The position numbers and the translations under genes are program-made. This document shows, in pieces, positions 1 through 12,029 of a stretch of DNA of 64,000 nt. The DNA is taken from positions 3,968,001 through 4,032,000 of the forward strand of contig NC_135244.1 in NCBI RefSeq assembly GCF_947623445.1, given 5' to 3'. Below the pieces are notes generated by a model, which did no database searches, was not told the origin of the DNA, and saw only the letters and a list, made by a program, of their open reading frames with translations. This DNA comes from Clavelina lepadiformis. Lineage: Eukaryota > Chordata > Ascidiacea > Aplousobranchia > Clavelinidae. The first letter of the stretch is position 1. Each line of letters starts with the position of its first letter.

Positions 1-1401
1 GAACACTGAAAGCGACGACGTGATGGAAAGCACCACGAGAATGATTTGTTTGTAGTTAATGTGTTTTTAATACTGTTGTATAGTCGTTTGTGGTTTGTAC
101 ATTTTAACAACTTTGACTATAATTTTAAGTTTGCCGTTCTCGCCTCTGTTTTAGCCTTCGCCACTTTTGCTTATTTAAGATTGAGTTTGTGCACCACCCA
201 CACTTTGAACGTTCCCCGTCTTTACATTACTTATCACTACAATTCCTAGCATTCCAGATTGCTGTTTTGGCTTTTATATTCTGACTAGCGTTGGTGAAAA
301 AGAGGAGAGATGTTTTAGTTTTGTACCGACTTAGAACGTGATTCTGATTGTCTCAGTGTACTCTCTATACTCTATAGTCTATACTCTATACAGTCTATAG
401 CCTTCGTGTTGATTATTTTTATAGTTTCTATAGTAGCCGCATTTCGGGCCTTTGTGCATGTTTTCTCGTTTATTCATTAACTGTTAGTTTGTATTGCTGC
501 ACCGTTCCTACTGTTTTTATCAAATCCCTTTCTAATTTATTTGATACTACAACTCGCCGTTAAAGTGATATCAATTTTGGCTTTTAACATATTTTTATCG
601 TAACACAACCAATCACACAAACGTTTCTGCAAGTAATTGGTTGAAACATTTTTACAAACTCCCACAAAACGAAACAGCTAATAAAAGTCTTTGTACTAAT
701 CATGTTTGTTTTATTTGAGTATATTTTCATAAATTATTAAGCTCAGTAAAATGTTATCAGCGATAATACGCAGTATATGAGATCTGTATGCTGATACTGT
801 ATCCTGTTTTTGAGTTGATTTTGATTGCGATAAAAGACCAATATAAAACGATTTTTTAAGCTTTTATTGCTTTTACAAAATTATTTGCTTATTTAGAGAA
901 ATAATCAGATTAAAATCAATCTCTCCTAAACAAAGAAATCTTACTTGTTTTGCCCTTCCCATTTGAAAGTTGTGCAATGAAGACTCAATTCTTGATTTTA
1001 TCTAAAATTGTTGATGTCATCTGTAACAAAATCGTTCAGGTTAAAACTAAATAAATTAAGTTTTAAGGCTATAATGCTGCAAAGATGGAAAATTAGCACT
1101 GATGAAACTCAAGCCAGGATTTGTATATTTAAAGTTGCAAGCAGGTACGCAAACTTTTAATCCGCTTACCGAGAATATTTGTGGTCAGCCTGGAGCTGTG
1201 GTCAGATATGTGTTTTTCAATAGTTGGACATATCTACGTATTACAAAGGAGCCACTTAAATATAAACAAATTTTTGAATGTTTGACCTCGTTTTACACAA
1301 CCAATATAAACACTGCAATTATATACAGGTATCGCTATTAGCAAACTTGTATAGGATAATTTATATGTACCCTTTGCTCTAGACTCTAGAGCGTTCTTTA
1401 G
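1..1401. other. Gene-poor AT-rich stretch
   Basis: I see no recognisable gene, transposon terminus or RNA gene here. Open frames are short and lack protein-like composition. The only structured piece is a short CTATA-type tandem repeat near 361-400. Confidence 0.5.
361..400. repeat. Short CTCTATA-type tandem repeat
   Basis: About 40 bases are built from imperfect units of the type ctctata / gtctata. It is a low-complexity microsatellite-like tract with no sign of function. Confidence 0.7.
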
Positions 1402-1565
1402 GGTCCCACTAAAGATCTTCAAAAGGTGGTTGATGATGCTATCGAAGGAAGTATTTTGTACACTCAAACTGATCTCCCCGGTACCAGAAGAACAACTTCC
1501 AGGAGCTATAGAAACCTGAAAAAATGATCATGTTTGTATGTAAACAAGCAACTCTCTGTATACAG

Positions 1566-2759
1566 GTTTATAAGAGACCCATGCTTACCTGGGGACGTCC
1601 ACCTGATATTCCCAGAACAAACGTCACTGCAAGGTCAACATCACTAGCGGCAGCGCGAAGACTTCCCGCCAGTGATAAAAATAAGAATCTAGAAAAACTT
1701 AGTGTTGGTAACCATGAGCATAAAGTTAAAATTTGTAACCTTTTAAGTTTAACATATTTCAGCTACGGTAAATAGTTGAAAACAGATACTATATTGACGT
1801 TTATGCAACAATTACATAAAATCAGATGATTTTCTTTTAAAAACCTTACTTTCCAATCAGCGCTAACATCTACTATACGTTGCTAAGACTGACTTTAAAC
1901 TGGTTTGGATTGGGGTTCGTTATTGTGGTCAGTTCAGCGTTTGCATCTTTTTCAAGCACTACACTAAAAGTTTACGAAATTATACTAGAGTTGAAATGTA
2001 TTGTATGAAATGTTTACAAGTACGTTTTTACTTGTTGATTTCAAAATTACTGCCGGAAAAGGAAGGAGTTTTAACTTTGTGAAAAGTTTGCTGAAGAAAA
2101 CGCGTCACAACTTCTCCCACTGTGTAAAGACAATCAAAATATAAAAATACAATATGTATAAAATTGCTAGTAGTTTAACTTTGGTTCTTCTAAGAGTTAA
2201 CAATAAGTAAGATTATTTACATCAGAAAACAAAGCGTTAACTAAACTTTCCTTTCTTAATTAAGTCACGTTTAAAGTTGCTGTATATCAGTCAACTAATA
2301 AACACACAATTTGGTAAATTTAAAGATCTTTTTAGTAGATGTTAAATTCAACTTGAAACAAGAGGCACTTACGTCTATCCAGCTCGTTTTGTGGAATCAA
2401 GAACCCAGTAGAAGACACTGCAGTGCACAGCAACATGACGCAGAGAAAAAAGGGTTTAATAACTTTGGTGATCATTGTGGAATAATCTTCAAACTGTTAA
2501 CATTATATTGTCGATATGGACGTCTTATGTAACCTGCGTTTAAAAACGTTCTTAAATTGTAACTGACACACAGGATGTATCTCTAATTTTATTATACAGT
2601 TTCTGTGCAGAACAGCATGAACGCTTTATGAAACTTAGGTAAGCAAGCATACTGGTAATCAGGTAACCTGTTAGCATACAAACAGTATACCCTGCTGCCT
2701 GCTTTATATACAGTTTCTCATCAAGACAACAACACTTGAAAGTATTACACAATTTTTGA
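1566..2759 (+). CDS. Tentative spliced gene, 3' portion, product unknown
   Basis: Four open segments can be joined with canonical GT-AG borders and consistent phase: 1566-1707, 2336-2467, 2611-2638 and 2714-2759 (stop TGA at 2757-2759). The first follows a good acceptor (tgtatacag) and encodes a basic, Ser/Thr/Arg-rich stretch with the motif WGRPPDIPRTN; its donor is gtaacc in phase 1. The next exon completes a Val codon, and the last two give EQHERFMKL then SFSSRQQHLK before the stop. An upstream frame at 1402-1527, behind acceptor gttctttag, is also protein-like but ends in a stop without a usable donor, so the 5' part is unresolved. I recognise no family. The phase agreement across three introns is the main support; chance remains possible. 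Confidence 0.3.
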
Positions 2760-5102
2760 ACTTTTTCGTGTGATTCTAACGGTGATGTTAAAAACACATA
2801 TGTTTAATTTTTGCTTTGTACTTACTTCTCCGGTTTCAATTTTGCCACACATTTCTGACGTCATTGACCTTCTGGTTATTTCAATTATTTCTAATTTATA
2901 TTTTTGTTATTTTGGTTTCGTTTTTTGTTCAATACAAGTAAACAAAACTCTCGCATGGGTGCAAAGCATATGCAAGGCTTTTTTGCCAGTGTAAAATAAC
3001 GTCCATATTAAATACCTATGTGCTTCTGTGTATATCAGTTTCATGTGTACATGGATCCTACAAGTCTCTTTCACAATGATGACATAAAATTATGTAGTTG
3101 TAATAGTCTGCCACGATTAGACATGACGCGATATAAACGTGCAAACTTAGCTACACCATATAAGTTACATTAACCTTATTTGATGACGTTAAATCCAGTT
3201 AACGTGACGTAAATCGTATAGACACGTAAAAGGTATAAAATATATTTGCAATAAAATTCCAGGTTAAATTATACGTACCAAATTTTTCAAAGAGAATAAA
3301 ATCTGTGTGTGTCGCTTTCGGGCAACAGTGTAATGTAAAAACTAGTATTTTAAATAAATTACAATCTGTCTTAAATGAACCATTAAATTTATTAATAAAT
3401 TAACATTTCAGGTGAATGTGCCGTAGGCACTTCAAACGTGACGAGTTGTTAGTAATAATGACGATAACTAGAAAATGAAGGAGCAAAACTTCGGAAATTG
3501 CTTTCAATTCCTGTTTTTGGACCTGTTTTTAGTTTCGAAACCAAATTAAAAGTTTTCATTATATTTAGATCTCAGAAAAGGATCTAGTAGCAACTATACC
3601 TTAGCAATTGCACAATTAAAAGTATCATGTTATTGGATTTGGTGAAGCTACGTTGGACAACGAATGGTTAAAAACATTGTTTGATATGATTTTTAAAAAC
3701 TGTCATATACTAAAATGGGTGTGTTACACGTTATATAGCTTCCCAGTTACGTACCTTTCGTTTCTTAGTGACTAAGGTGCCTTCCTTTATTTACAGATGC
3801 TCAAGTGAAAATTCGTTTCTGTTATTTTGTTTCACTCTATTTGCTATTACGTTTCTGTAAATATCATTCAATACGTATATTGTATTTTATATTATAGTGT
3901 ATTTTCAGTATTAACAATTTTCCAAACTAACCTGCCTCTTATTCTTATAAGCTTATTTACCTTTAGCGTGAACGTTGATCTTTTAAAAAAAAAACAAACA
4001 ACTTTAAGTTATAAACATGGATCTTAATATATCTCGTTTCTACCATGCTTACCATGTTGGTTGTAGGCACAAGTGTTTTGCAGCGACACACCCCCTGGCT
4101 GAAGTGTATATTACTCGAAAACTACACGTCGTAGAACAACCGAGTTTTTACGAGTGAAAAAAGAAAATCTTTGGCTATTTGTCCGTTGCATGATACTATT
4201 AATGTTGTGGAAAGCACACCTTGCGCAAAACGCCAAACTTTACACCCAACTCAACTTTTCCTTTATTCTTTTGTCGTGCCGCGCTCTCGCTGTTTTGTAT
4301 TTCATGCATATTACGCGCGGCATAATATGTGGGACAGAAAAGCAAGATAGTAGACCAACGCGAGTGGTGGCATACAGCTGCCCAGCAAGAGAAAAAAAAC
4401 TTAAACTTTTTTGAGAATTGCGATGAATAGAAAAAGTCCATTTTTTCTCTCGCGAAAGCTAGCGGCAATTATAAATTTTGACAACCTGACTCAAATATTA
4501 ACAAGTTTCAGAAAGTGCTAAATCATCAAAATTACTCATCTGTCGTCGTTGAATGTATATGCAGAAGAAACAGTTTGCAATTGTGCAACAGTTAATTAAA
4601 TAATTAATTTCAATTTAATCACGGTTAGATCTAAAAAAAAATGAAACACTTGCTTTAGAGTTTAGAAACGAAAAAAAAACAATTCAAAAACGCAAATTTA
4701 AAATCACTTACCCGAGATACATTTGTTCATGTATGCTGTACTGTTTGCAACATTTTCATTAACAATACGTCACGACCGATTTGCTTACGGCATATTTCGC
4801 ATAAGATGTTTGTTTGCTGAAAACATACCGTCGCATTTACAGCCTCTGGTGTAGATAAAGAAAAAGATGATAGGATTATAATATAAAAAGAAAAAAATGG
4901 TGATAAGATAATTTTAATTGACAAAGTTTAATTCGGTCCAGTGCGCATGTGACGTTAATTTGTGATGGTTTGTGGTTGTTATGGCGTTTGTTAAGTGTAG
5001 GTCCAGGGTAAAGTTGACATTTTGTGTTGGTTCAAAATTAAGGCTTTTTGGCTGCTTTTTTGGAAAATTGTAAGGAAAAAAGTTGTTTAAAAGTTGAAGC
5101 AT
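2760..5102. other. Intergenic, nothing recognised
   Basis: AT-rich sequence with short open frames on both strands (for example 4154-4414 and 4199-4468, which overlap in opposite senses). None resembles a known protein and no transposon ends are visible. Confidence 0.45.
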
Positions 5103-6507
5103 TTGGTGTGAGAATTCCAGATGCGAGAATTCGCTCAAAATACTGATGAAAGCACAGTTGGATTCAAAGGGCGTATTGCTTTCAAAACTTATAATCCCCA
5201 AAAACCTACCAAATGGGGGCTTCGGGTGTATGTCTTGTCTGACTCGGATTCTGGGTATATCTCAGCTTTTGAACCCTATTTTGGAAAAACTACTACAGAA
5301 AATTTGTCGCGTCAAGATCTGCCGTTTACATCGAGGATCGTGATGCATTTAGTTGGCAAGCTGCTGTCAAAAGTCAGAGCAAGTGGTTATCATATATATA
5401 CAGACCGGTTTTATACAAGCTACACTCTAGCAAAAGAACTGCTTCAGAATAAAATCCACCTTACTAGAACTATCCAGAAGAATAGGGTTGGACTACCCAC
5501 TGAAGTAAAGCGTTTGCGATTGAAAAATTTACAGTTGAAAGCATACCGTCATCCAGAAAATATTCTAACACTTGGATGGCAAGATAGACGCTTGATACTG
5601 ATGCTCAGCACCTGGCACAATGTGGACACTGCACCCCACAGTCGTTGGCGAAATGGGAGGCAGGAAGATGTAGAGAAACCTGATGTAATCCGTGATTACA
5701 CAGCTAACATGGGCGCAGTTGATCGTTCTGATCATTACTGCGCATCATACTCCTTCACACGAAAAACGCTGCGGTGGTGGAGAAAGCTATTTTTCTGGTT
5801 GGTTGAAGTATGCATGGTTAACTCATTCTTGGTTTACAAGGAGATGCAACACCTTAGAGATTCAAGACACCTACAATACAGAAACAAGGTGATTGTGCAA
5901 CTAATAGGAGACGTCCGCAACAGGAAACCGAAACGAGGAAGGCCAAGTGAAAGCGATTCTGCTGAGCGCCTCAACAAATCACCACATTTCATCAAAAAAG
6001 GAGCAAGAGGTCACACAAAGAATTGCATGGTTTGCAACACCAAAGAACAAAGGAAAACCACCTTATTCTTTTGTGAAACATGCCAAAGAAAACCTGGTCT
6101 TCATCCAGGAGAATGCTTCAAAAAATATCACACCCAAGTCACCTACAAAGACTGACCAAAGTCCAGGCGTCATACAGGAGTTCACCAGAAAATTTCAACA
6201 GTGTGATAAGAGTGTGTTAATTTTACTTGTAAACAAACTGCATTTGTGTTTCAATAAACGTCAGTACTGTTTGAAATATGTGATACCTTTTGTCTAGAAA
6301 ATACATGATGCAAAAAATTGAAAAAAAATGCAAAAAACTGCGAAAAATAGCACTTTTAAAAACGCTAAAAAAAAAAAAACTAAAAAAAATTTCGCCAAAA
6401 AAATTTCACATCCGTACTCTACACATGAAAAACTACCCAAAAATGCAATAAAAAAAAATTGGACCTAGACTGACCGAAACGGTAAAAATAAATTGGACCG
6501 CAAAGGG
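5103..6507 (+). mobile_element. piggyBac-type DNA transposon, 5'-truncated
   Basis: The element contains a transposase frame (5121-6155), a poly(A) signal AATAAA at 6253-6258, an A-rich 3' region and a right end reading ttggaccgcaaaggg followed by TTAA at 6508-6511. Read inward this is TTAA-CCCTTTGCGGTCC, the usual piggyBac terminus and target site. No matching left terminus is found upstream, and the DNA-binding N-terminal part of the transposase is absent, so the copy seems to begin inside the gene near 5103. The left boundary is approximate. Confidence 0.85.
5121..6155 (+). CDS. piggyBac transposase, catalytic and Cys-rich C-terminal part
   Basis: A 344-residue frame matches the PGBD/piggyBac DDE transposase family, which cuts and pastes DNA at TTAA sites. 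It starts at the RNase H-like core. The first catalytic Asp is in TDESTVGFKGR (near residue 9), the second in YTDRFYTS (near 95), and the third with its neighbour in MGAVDRSD (near 198-203). The C-terminus has a cysteine-rich zinc domain, CMVCNTK...CETCQRKPGLHPGECF (about 300-335), typical of the family. Family members are usually 550-600 residues, so roughly 200 N-terminal residues are missing; the ATG chosen is simply the first in frame. The frame is otherwise uninterrupted, suggesting a young copy or retained coding constraint. It has no intron. Confidence 0.9.
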   Translation: MREFAQNTDESTVGFKGRIAFKTYNPQKPTKWGLRVYVLSDSDSGYISAFEPYFGKTTTENLSRQDLPFTSRIVMHLVGKLLSKVRASGYHIYTDRFYTSYTLAKELLQNKIHLTRTIQKNRVGLPTEVKRLRLKNLQLKAYRHPENILTLGWQDRRLILMLSTWHNVDTAPHSRWRNGRQEDVEKPDVIRDYTANMGAVDRSDHYCASYSFTRKTLRWWRKLFFWLVEVCMVNSFLVYKEMQHLRDSRHLQYRNKVIVQLIGDVRNRKPKRGRPSESDSAERLNKSPHFIKKGARGHTKNCMVCNTKEQRKTTLFFCETCQRKPGLHPGECFKKYHTQVTYKD

Positions 6508-6511
6508 TTAA
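6491..6511 (-). repeat. Right terminal inverted repeat and TTAA of the piggyBac copy
   Basis: aattggaccgcaaaggg plus TTAA. The related motif aaaattggacc also occurs about 35 bases further in (near 6457), as a subterminal repeat would. Confidence 0.75.
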
Positions 6512-7948
6512 GTCCTTTTGTCCTACATCTCGGTGGATATAAAAAATCAGCTAGGTTACGGGGGCTTGTTTAGTAGCAAATGCAAATTGAAAAATATTAC
6601 TTTGTATTGTTTAATATAGGTTTTCGGATGGGCCTAAAGCCCCTTAAGATATCGCCATATCGGGTTCAGGTGCAACAACGACCGGTATAGACAATGCGAC
6701 GATTATGAAGTTCGATTTTGCTGCTGATAGAATGCTGTTTCAAAGCTAATGCATTTCAGTGATAAATGTATTCAATTTAATGCTTTTGCCGCTTTAAACC
6801 TTAAAAAACTATTATAATTAAATATACTTAATGCTCGTATGTTTTTGGTCAAGCGTTAAACTCTTTTGTTCCTCTTTCTACTTTGTGTATATGAATATAG
6901 TAATTAATTAGACATGACAAAATTATATCTGAACAATACAAGATGCCTGCGTAAAATTGTTATAGGTAATTGTGTGTACATTATATAGAGTCAGTTAAGG
7001 AATATACAACCCAACAGTACAGCCCTATACAATGTATAACCTTACATGGGCACAAACACCAAACAATCAAAGTGGCAAACGAGTTTGTGCAGGCAACATA
7101 AAGAAAACAATTAAACAGTAGTACAGTGTAACGAGCATTTGACGTTCATGTTGCCAAATTATTGCTTTCAAAAATAACGATTCAAAAGCGGATACTAAAT
7201 TTATTAAAACGATAAAATATTTTGATAAAGCGAATGATATACAACAGCCATTTAAGCTACAGGATCTAGTCTAGACAGAAATGTTTACACAGGACAACCC
7301 GGAAAGTAAACAATGCAGTTATCTGTAAAACGCGTGAGAATGAAACTTGGACAACAACTACAACTCGTAATCTAGCTTTAGTGTCTCTGAACGTAAAACG
7401 TGTTTTCCGATTCATGTTATCATAAAGTATTTTTGTACTAAATGATACTGTTATACTTAGCTTTATTAAGCGTAAAACCACACATCTGAAATTCAGGAAT
7501 AAGGATAAGCAAAGTAACACAACATCATAGCTGGAAGAAGTTCGTTTGTCACAATGCAAACCGTGTAGTCTACAACGAAGAAAAAAGCGCTTTTGCCCGG
7601 AGCAGAAACAAAGCACAAGAAATATTTAGGATAAATCGAGGCGAGTTAACAAAGGCAATATTTTATTACATTTTCTTAACACGTCAGCACCTAAACGTGT
7701 TGAAAAGTCATTTTAAACTTTCATCATCATACCCATATTATAGTGAAATCATCAACTTTTTCGATAAAACCCTCAGTACATTTTTGAATTCACAGTATTC
7801 TGTCTAGCTAGAGTAATTCTTATGACCACCGCTACAGTAGTTTAACAAGATCAGGCTTTGGACAAAATGCAGTAAAGCATATTCACAGATCCAATGACTG
7901 TCCAGATAATGGTAACAATAAATGCACGAAATAAGTTCATGCAGCAAG
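6512..7948. other. Intergenic, nothing recognised
   Basis: AT-rich. A 116-codon minus-strand frame at 7266-7616 is Leu/Phe/Val/Cys-rich, matches nothing known to me and has no supporting signals, so I do not call it a gene. Confidence 0.45.
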
Positions 7949-8245
7949 TTATTTTGCTGCATTAATTGAAACATAGAAGCTGTTAGTAGAAAATTTTCCA
8001 TATTTTGAAACCAAGGTTGCTTTGTTCACACAGTTTAGTTTCATAGCAAGTTTCGTAAAACACTGAATAAAATCCGGTTTATCTAATTCGGTCCACTTCA
8101 GACTTTGTTCGCTCCTTTTTCCTGGTGATTGGTGAATACAAACTAAAAAAACCCTAAAGCAAAACCTTTCCCCGTTTATATGTTGATGCGATTCATGCAT
8201 AAGCATTTTCGGCATCGTTTCTGGTGAGTTGTATGCTTGCGGCAT
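7949..8245 (-). CDS. Hypothetical 98-residue protein
   Basis: An ATG-to-stop frame of 98 codons, beginning MPQAYNSPETMPKMLMHESH. I do not recognise it. It has a mixed, soluble-looking composition with no signal peptide or membrane segment. The modest support is its promoter context: a TATATAAA box (8281-8288 on this strand) lies about 36 bases upstream of the ATG, which would give a very short 5' untranslated region. No intron is needed. It could be a chance open frame. Confidence 0.25.
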   Translation of the reverse strand: MPQAYNSPETMPKMLMHESHQHINGERFCFRVFLVCIHQSPGKRSEQSLKWTELDKPDFIQCFTKLAMKLNCVNKATLVSKYGKFSTNSFYVSINAAK

Positions 8246-8280
8246 TTTAGCTGAATATTTCTAAGAGTTAAACTTTGGTT

Positions 8281-8288
8281 TTTATATA
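8281..8288 (-). promoter_or_regulatory. TATA-like box
   Basis: TATATAAA on the minus strand, 36 bases before the ATG of the 98-codon frame. In AT-rich DNA such a match is weak evidence alone. Confidence 0.25.
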
Positions 8289-10897
8289 GGCCTAACCAGC
8301 AGGGCCAAAATATGCCACGTCAGGCGAAAATGTGCTTTCAAACGGGTTATAAAAATCTCACTCACAAACTAAAACTTGCATAAGGAAATGTTCAAAGAAA
8401 GATGAACATTTGAACTAAGTCTGGTTTTTTTTCAGTGTAGTGCATCATTCCCCTATCAGCAAGTTTTTGAACAATCTAAGGCTCGTACTATTTTACTTAA
8501 CGCTGTCCAGTGTTGCTGGGATAACAAAAATGTAAGAAGCGTACTTTAAAATGAGTTGAAGTAAGTAAACTGCTTAGTGCTTTTGAAGATCTACAATTTT
8601 GCAATCTGTTTATTCAAAAAAGTGACAATTCTATTGTTATACAGTCGCTCAGATATTGGGAACTTCATACAAGCTTATTTGGCGCAAGTAGAAATCAAAG
8701 ACTAAAGTACTGGCGACCTGGAACTTACAGAGTAAGCTTCTATTTAACCTGGATGAGCGACATTTGGATATTCACGGCGTGTGGCCGACTCTGCACAGTA
8801 GTTTTCAATGGCTAATTACTCAAAAACTACTGGTGGTGAAATAATCGAACTTTCACAAGTTAGAAGAAACATTATTTGGCTATCAATTTTTAACATACTG
8901 CTTATGTTGAGAACAATGACTTTGTGTAAAACACCTATTTTCACAAGTTACACGTATGTCAATATTTTTTCTGAAATGCCGCCCTCCTGTTGTGTGGAAC
9001 TGGCCGACAGAAATGCGACAAGGAAAAGAGAAAACGCTTACTTATAGAAAAAACAAGAGAGTGAAAGAATATTCCGACCGTGACTATGCCGTGATGGCTG
9101 AGTCTTACCTTTTCTCTCTCTAGCTGTCATCGACTTGCCCATGTGTGAATGTAATCACCAAAACAAACCAAAAATTGGACAAAATATGCTGATATCTCAA
9201 AAATTACTAAGTCAAGTTTTTTGAAACAAATATTAACTGACAGTTTAAACTTTTTCAGGAAAAGTCAAGAAATATCAACTTTCTATCTTGTAAAATGCAA
9301 CTATCAGCAACATTCTAGTTTGCCTCGGTGCAGGGGTGGCCAAACCCTGTTATGACATCAGCGAAAAGTTTAACATGGCGCAAGCCGAACACAAAACAAT
9401 ATCACCGTAAACAAAAATGCCTCACAGTTCAGTCTATTACAGCACCATATATATTACATACCGATAAATTTTTTATCAAGAAAAATAAAATGAATTTGTT
9501 TTTCAGACTTCCTACCAACGCGACGCTTTCAACAACGATGATATGGACAAATTCTATGTTTTTATGTGCATGACAACAAGTTTAGTTATCTTATAAATCC
9601 TATCCTAGGTCTCTTTCGCGAAAAAATCAGGTGTAGCATTGAAAACAAGATAGAAAGAGTTATTTCAGTTCATTCCATAGTTCATAACTAGTTCATAACC
9701 TTGAAACATAGTATACACTTGTTTAAGCGTTTCAAGTTTTAAGGTCTGCCTGACTGTGGAGTACGCATTTCGGCGACACAGTGATAGTCTTCGCATTCCA
9801 ATATTTAGCAAGTTATGGTGACAAGTAAACTTTTTCGGAAATTCTGTACTAACAGTTGTATAAGATATGTACGCTTTTATATGGTAGAAGCAATTGTAAA
9901 ACAAATAAAAAAGCAAAAACAGCAGAAAACATTTTATTAGTCAGAAGTTTTTATTGAAACTACAACTACGTTCATAGTAAAGCCAATTTATTTGAATTAT
10001 AAATTTAAGTTTTCTTATTGATACTTTGCCTTGTCAAGTAATTGTTACCGTTGATTTGATCCAACGACGAAAGTGAGTAACAAGGTAATCGTTTGTGTAT
10101 TTTGGGTACGACATTTGAAATTGTTTGTTACGTGATCATCATATTAATAAAAGTGTTACGTTGTTTTCTGCTTGGTTTGACGTGCCTTTGTATTTCTGCC
10201 TTCGGCCAGAAGCACTGATAATTGTGATTACGCCTTGCCCGTTGCCAAACAAGTCATTCTACCGATGCCTGTACTGCTGTGTAGACGTGCCTAGTTTTTA
10301 CCATTTTTATGAAATACAATCCTATAGTTAACTGCAGGTCTCTTCGAACCAGCACCAGGAAAAGTCCGGTAACAAAGGTACCTTTAATGCTTGTACGTTT
10401 ATTAGGTCCAACAATGCTCAAATAAAAAGTTTGGTAAATTAATCATTAACAACGTTAATAAGTGAAACAAACCCCAAGCTGCTGTAGTGGCCCGAAACAT
10501 TATAAAAGCAACAGGCAAGAATTGTAGATAACTCGTGGCACAAGAAATTGCACCCTTTTAATAAAAATAGATCCGGATCAAAAAATGTATCTATAATTGC
10601 AACTTGGAGATCAATGCTCTGGTCGCTGTCAATAAAACTATAGCTTGAAAACTATCTATTCAGCAAAACAACGCGGTTAAAACCATAGATATGTCTGTAA
10701 AAGAAATAATAAATAGAAATTCAATTTAATGATATGGAATTAGAGAAAGCCATTGGATGATATCGTCACCACAGAATAACGAAAGATATAGAAAAGAAAT
10801 CTTCGAGGTCGGCGGTAAAAAAAATGTCAGACCTGCTTGAGCAATGCAAAATTCAGCAACGGTAACACAATATATCAAGAACATAATTCAATGCAGT
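8289..10897. other. Intergenic, possible lone hAT end
   Basis: No gene recognised. At 9331 the sequence caggggtggccaaac matches the left terminus of the hAT element at 58339, but no partner terminus or 8-bp duplication is visible nearby; it may be a broken element end or chance. A frame at 10716-10863 contains protein-like pieces interrupted by stops and was not called. Confidence 0.4.
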
Positions 10898-11785
10898 CTT
10901 TGACATCCAATTTCGGTCTCGCTTGGTATAGACAAGATCGATATGTGCATATGGTAAAGGGAAACTAAAGTCATTTTCCGGATGGATCTATTTGCGTAAA
11001 CGAAAAAATACTACGCTGGCGTATGAATGAATCTTTCTATGTTTCTGCGGAAGCGCTTCACGTTATTTTTATCTACTCAAGTCAAAGAGAAGACCGGAAC
11101 ATCCGCTTAGTACAAGACCAGACGAGTGTAGTGCAACCTCCTATATACAAGTATCAACCATTATTGTCATCACGGCATGAAGTTGGTAACTAGTTTTCTG
11201 GCTACTTTTTCAGTTACTTATTCAAATAAAGTCAGTTACATGACATGCTGCAAAGCTGCTCATTTATATATTTTTTTCAGAAAAATTTCTTACCGATATT
11301 AAATAAGTAACCAAGGAACCCTTACCAGCTTCTCGCCGGTATTGTCATCGCTGTCGCATGACGAAACTTATTTCAGGCAATGACGTGTCAGGAATGGCCA
11401 TGACGGGAAAAAGAAGAGATTTACGAGAATGACTTTTACAACGTTGGGCGAAACTAGAGTTTTGCCTAGTCGCAACGAGAGGGTTTAACGTACAGTAGCA
11501 GAAAAACTTCAATTTGAAATTTTGACAGAACTATCAACAACCTAGCATATGTTTTATTTAGGTTTTACTGTGTAGCTTATTTTAACACGTTTTAATTGTC
11601 CTTGTCTGATATGTGCGTGTGTTGTAGGTTTATCACTTTGCACGTTTTTCTTATCTTACCTATCATTCTTACGCTTAAGCTGTAACCCGATACACAACAA
11701 CCGTAACAGTGATATAGGATAGACATTTTTTAGACAAGTTTCTTTTAGGGTAGTCAGCTGTATAGTTAGCCAGGAACTGCGTGGC
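10898..11785 (+). repeat. Local duplication, copy 1
   Basis: Ordered blocks recur in the second copy downstream: 10898-10955 pairs with 12030-12085 (both carry acatccaatttcg and tagacaaga), 10978-11025 with 12593-12640 (gat-atttgcgtaaa), 11175-11530 with 13497-13810 (ttggtaactagtttyctggct, then ataagtaaccaag), and 11725-11785 with 13849-13910. Divergence is considerable, so the duplication is old. It is non-coding as far as I can see. Confidence 0.65.
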
Positions 11786-12029
11786 AGTACTGTTGGCCAC
11801 GTTATTTAAAGATAACATTTCATAATGAGATCTGCTTGATGATCAATATATTTTTAAGTTGGGCAGTATATGGAGGACTGATAAGGACATATAACTTTTT
11901 GCAATAAAAGCGATACTTTAAACAAAACAGCAGCACAGTGTCTACATATGTTGAACAACAGCTATTACCACTTGATTACAAATCAATGTTAACACAGCAA
12001 CAGTGATGAAGACATTGCAAAAACAATAC

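Noticed and set aside
4154-4468. Overlapping frames on both strands
   Set aside because: Mutually antisense, unrelated to known proteins and without promoter or splice support.
7266-7616. 116-codon minus-strand frame
   Set aside because: Low-complexity Leu/Val/Phe/Cys composition, no start context, splice sites or relatives.
9331-9345. hAT-like tip caggggtggccaaac
   Set aside because: No partner terminus or 8-bp duplication found; kept only as a note.
10716-10863. Protein-like pieces (ITKDIEKKSSRSAVKKMSDL)
   Set aside because: Interrupted by a stop and too short to assign; could be chance or a very old fragment.
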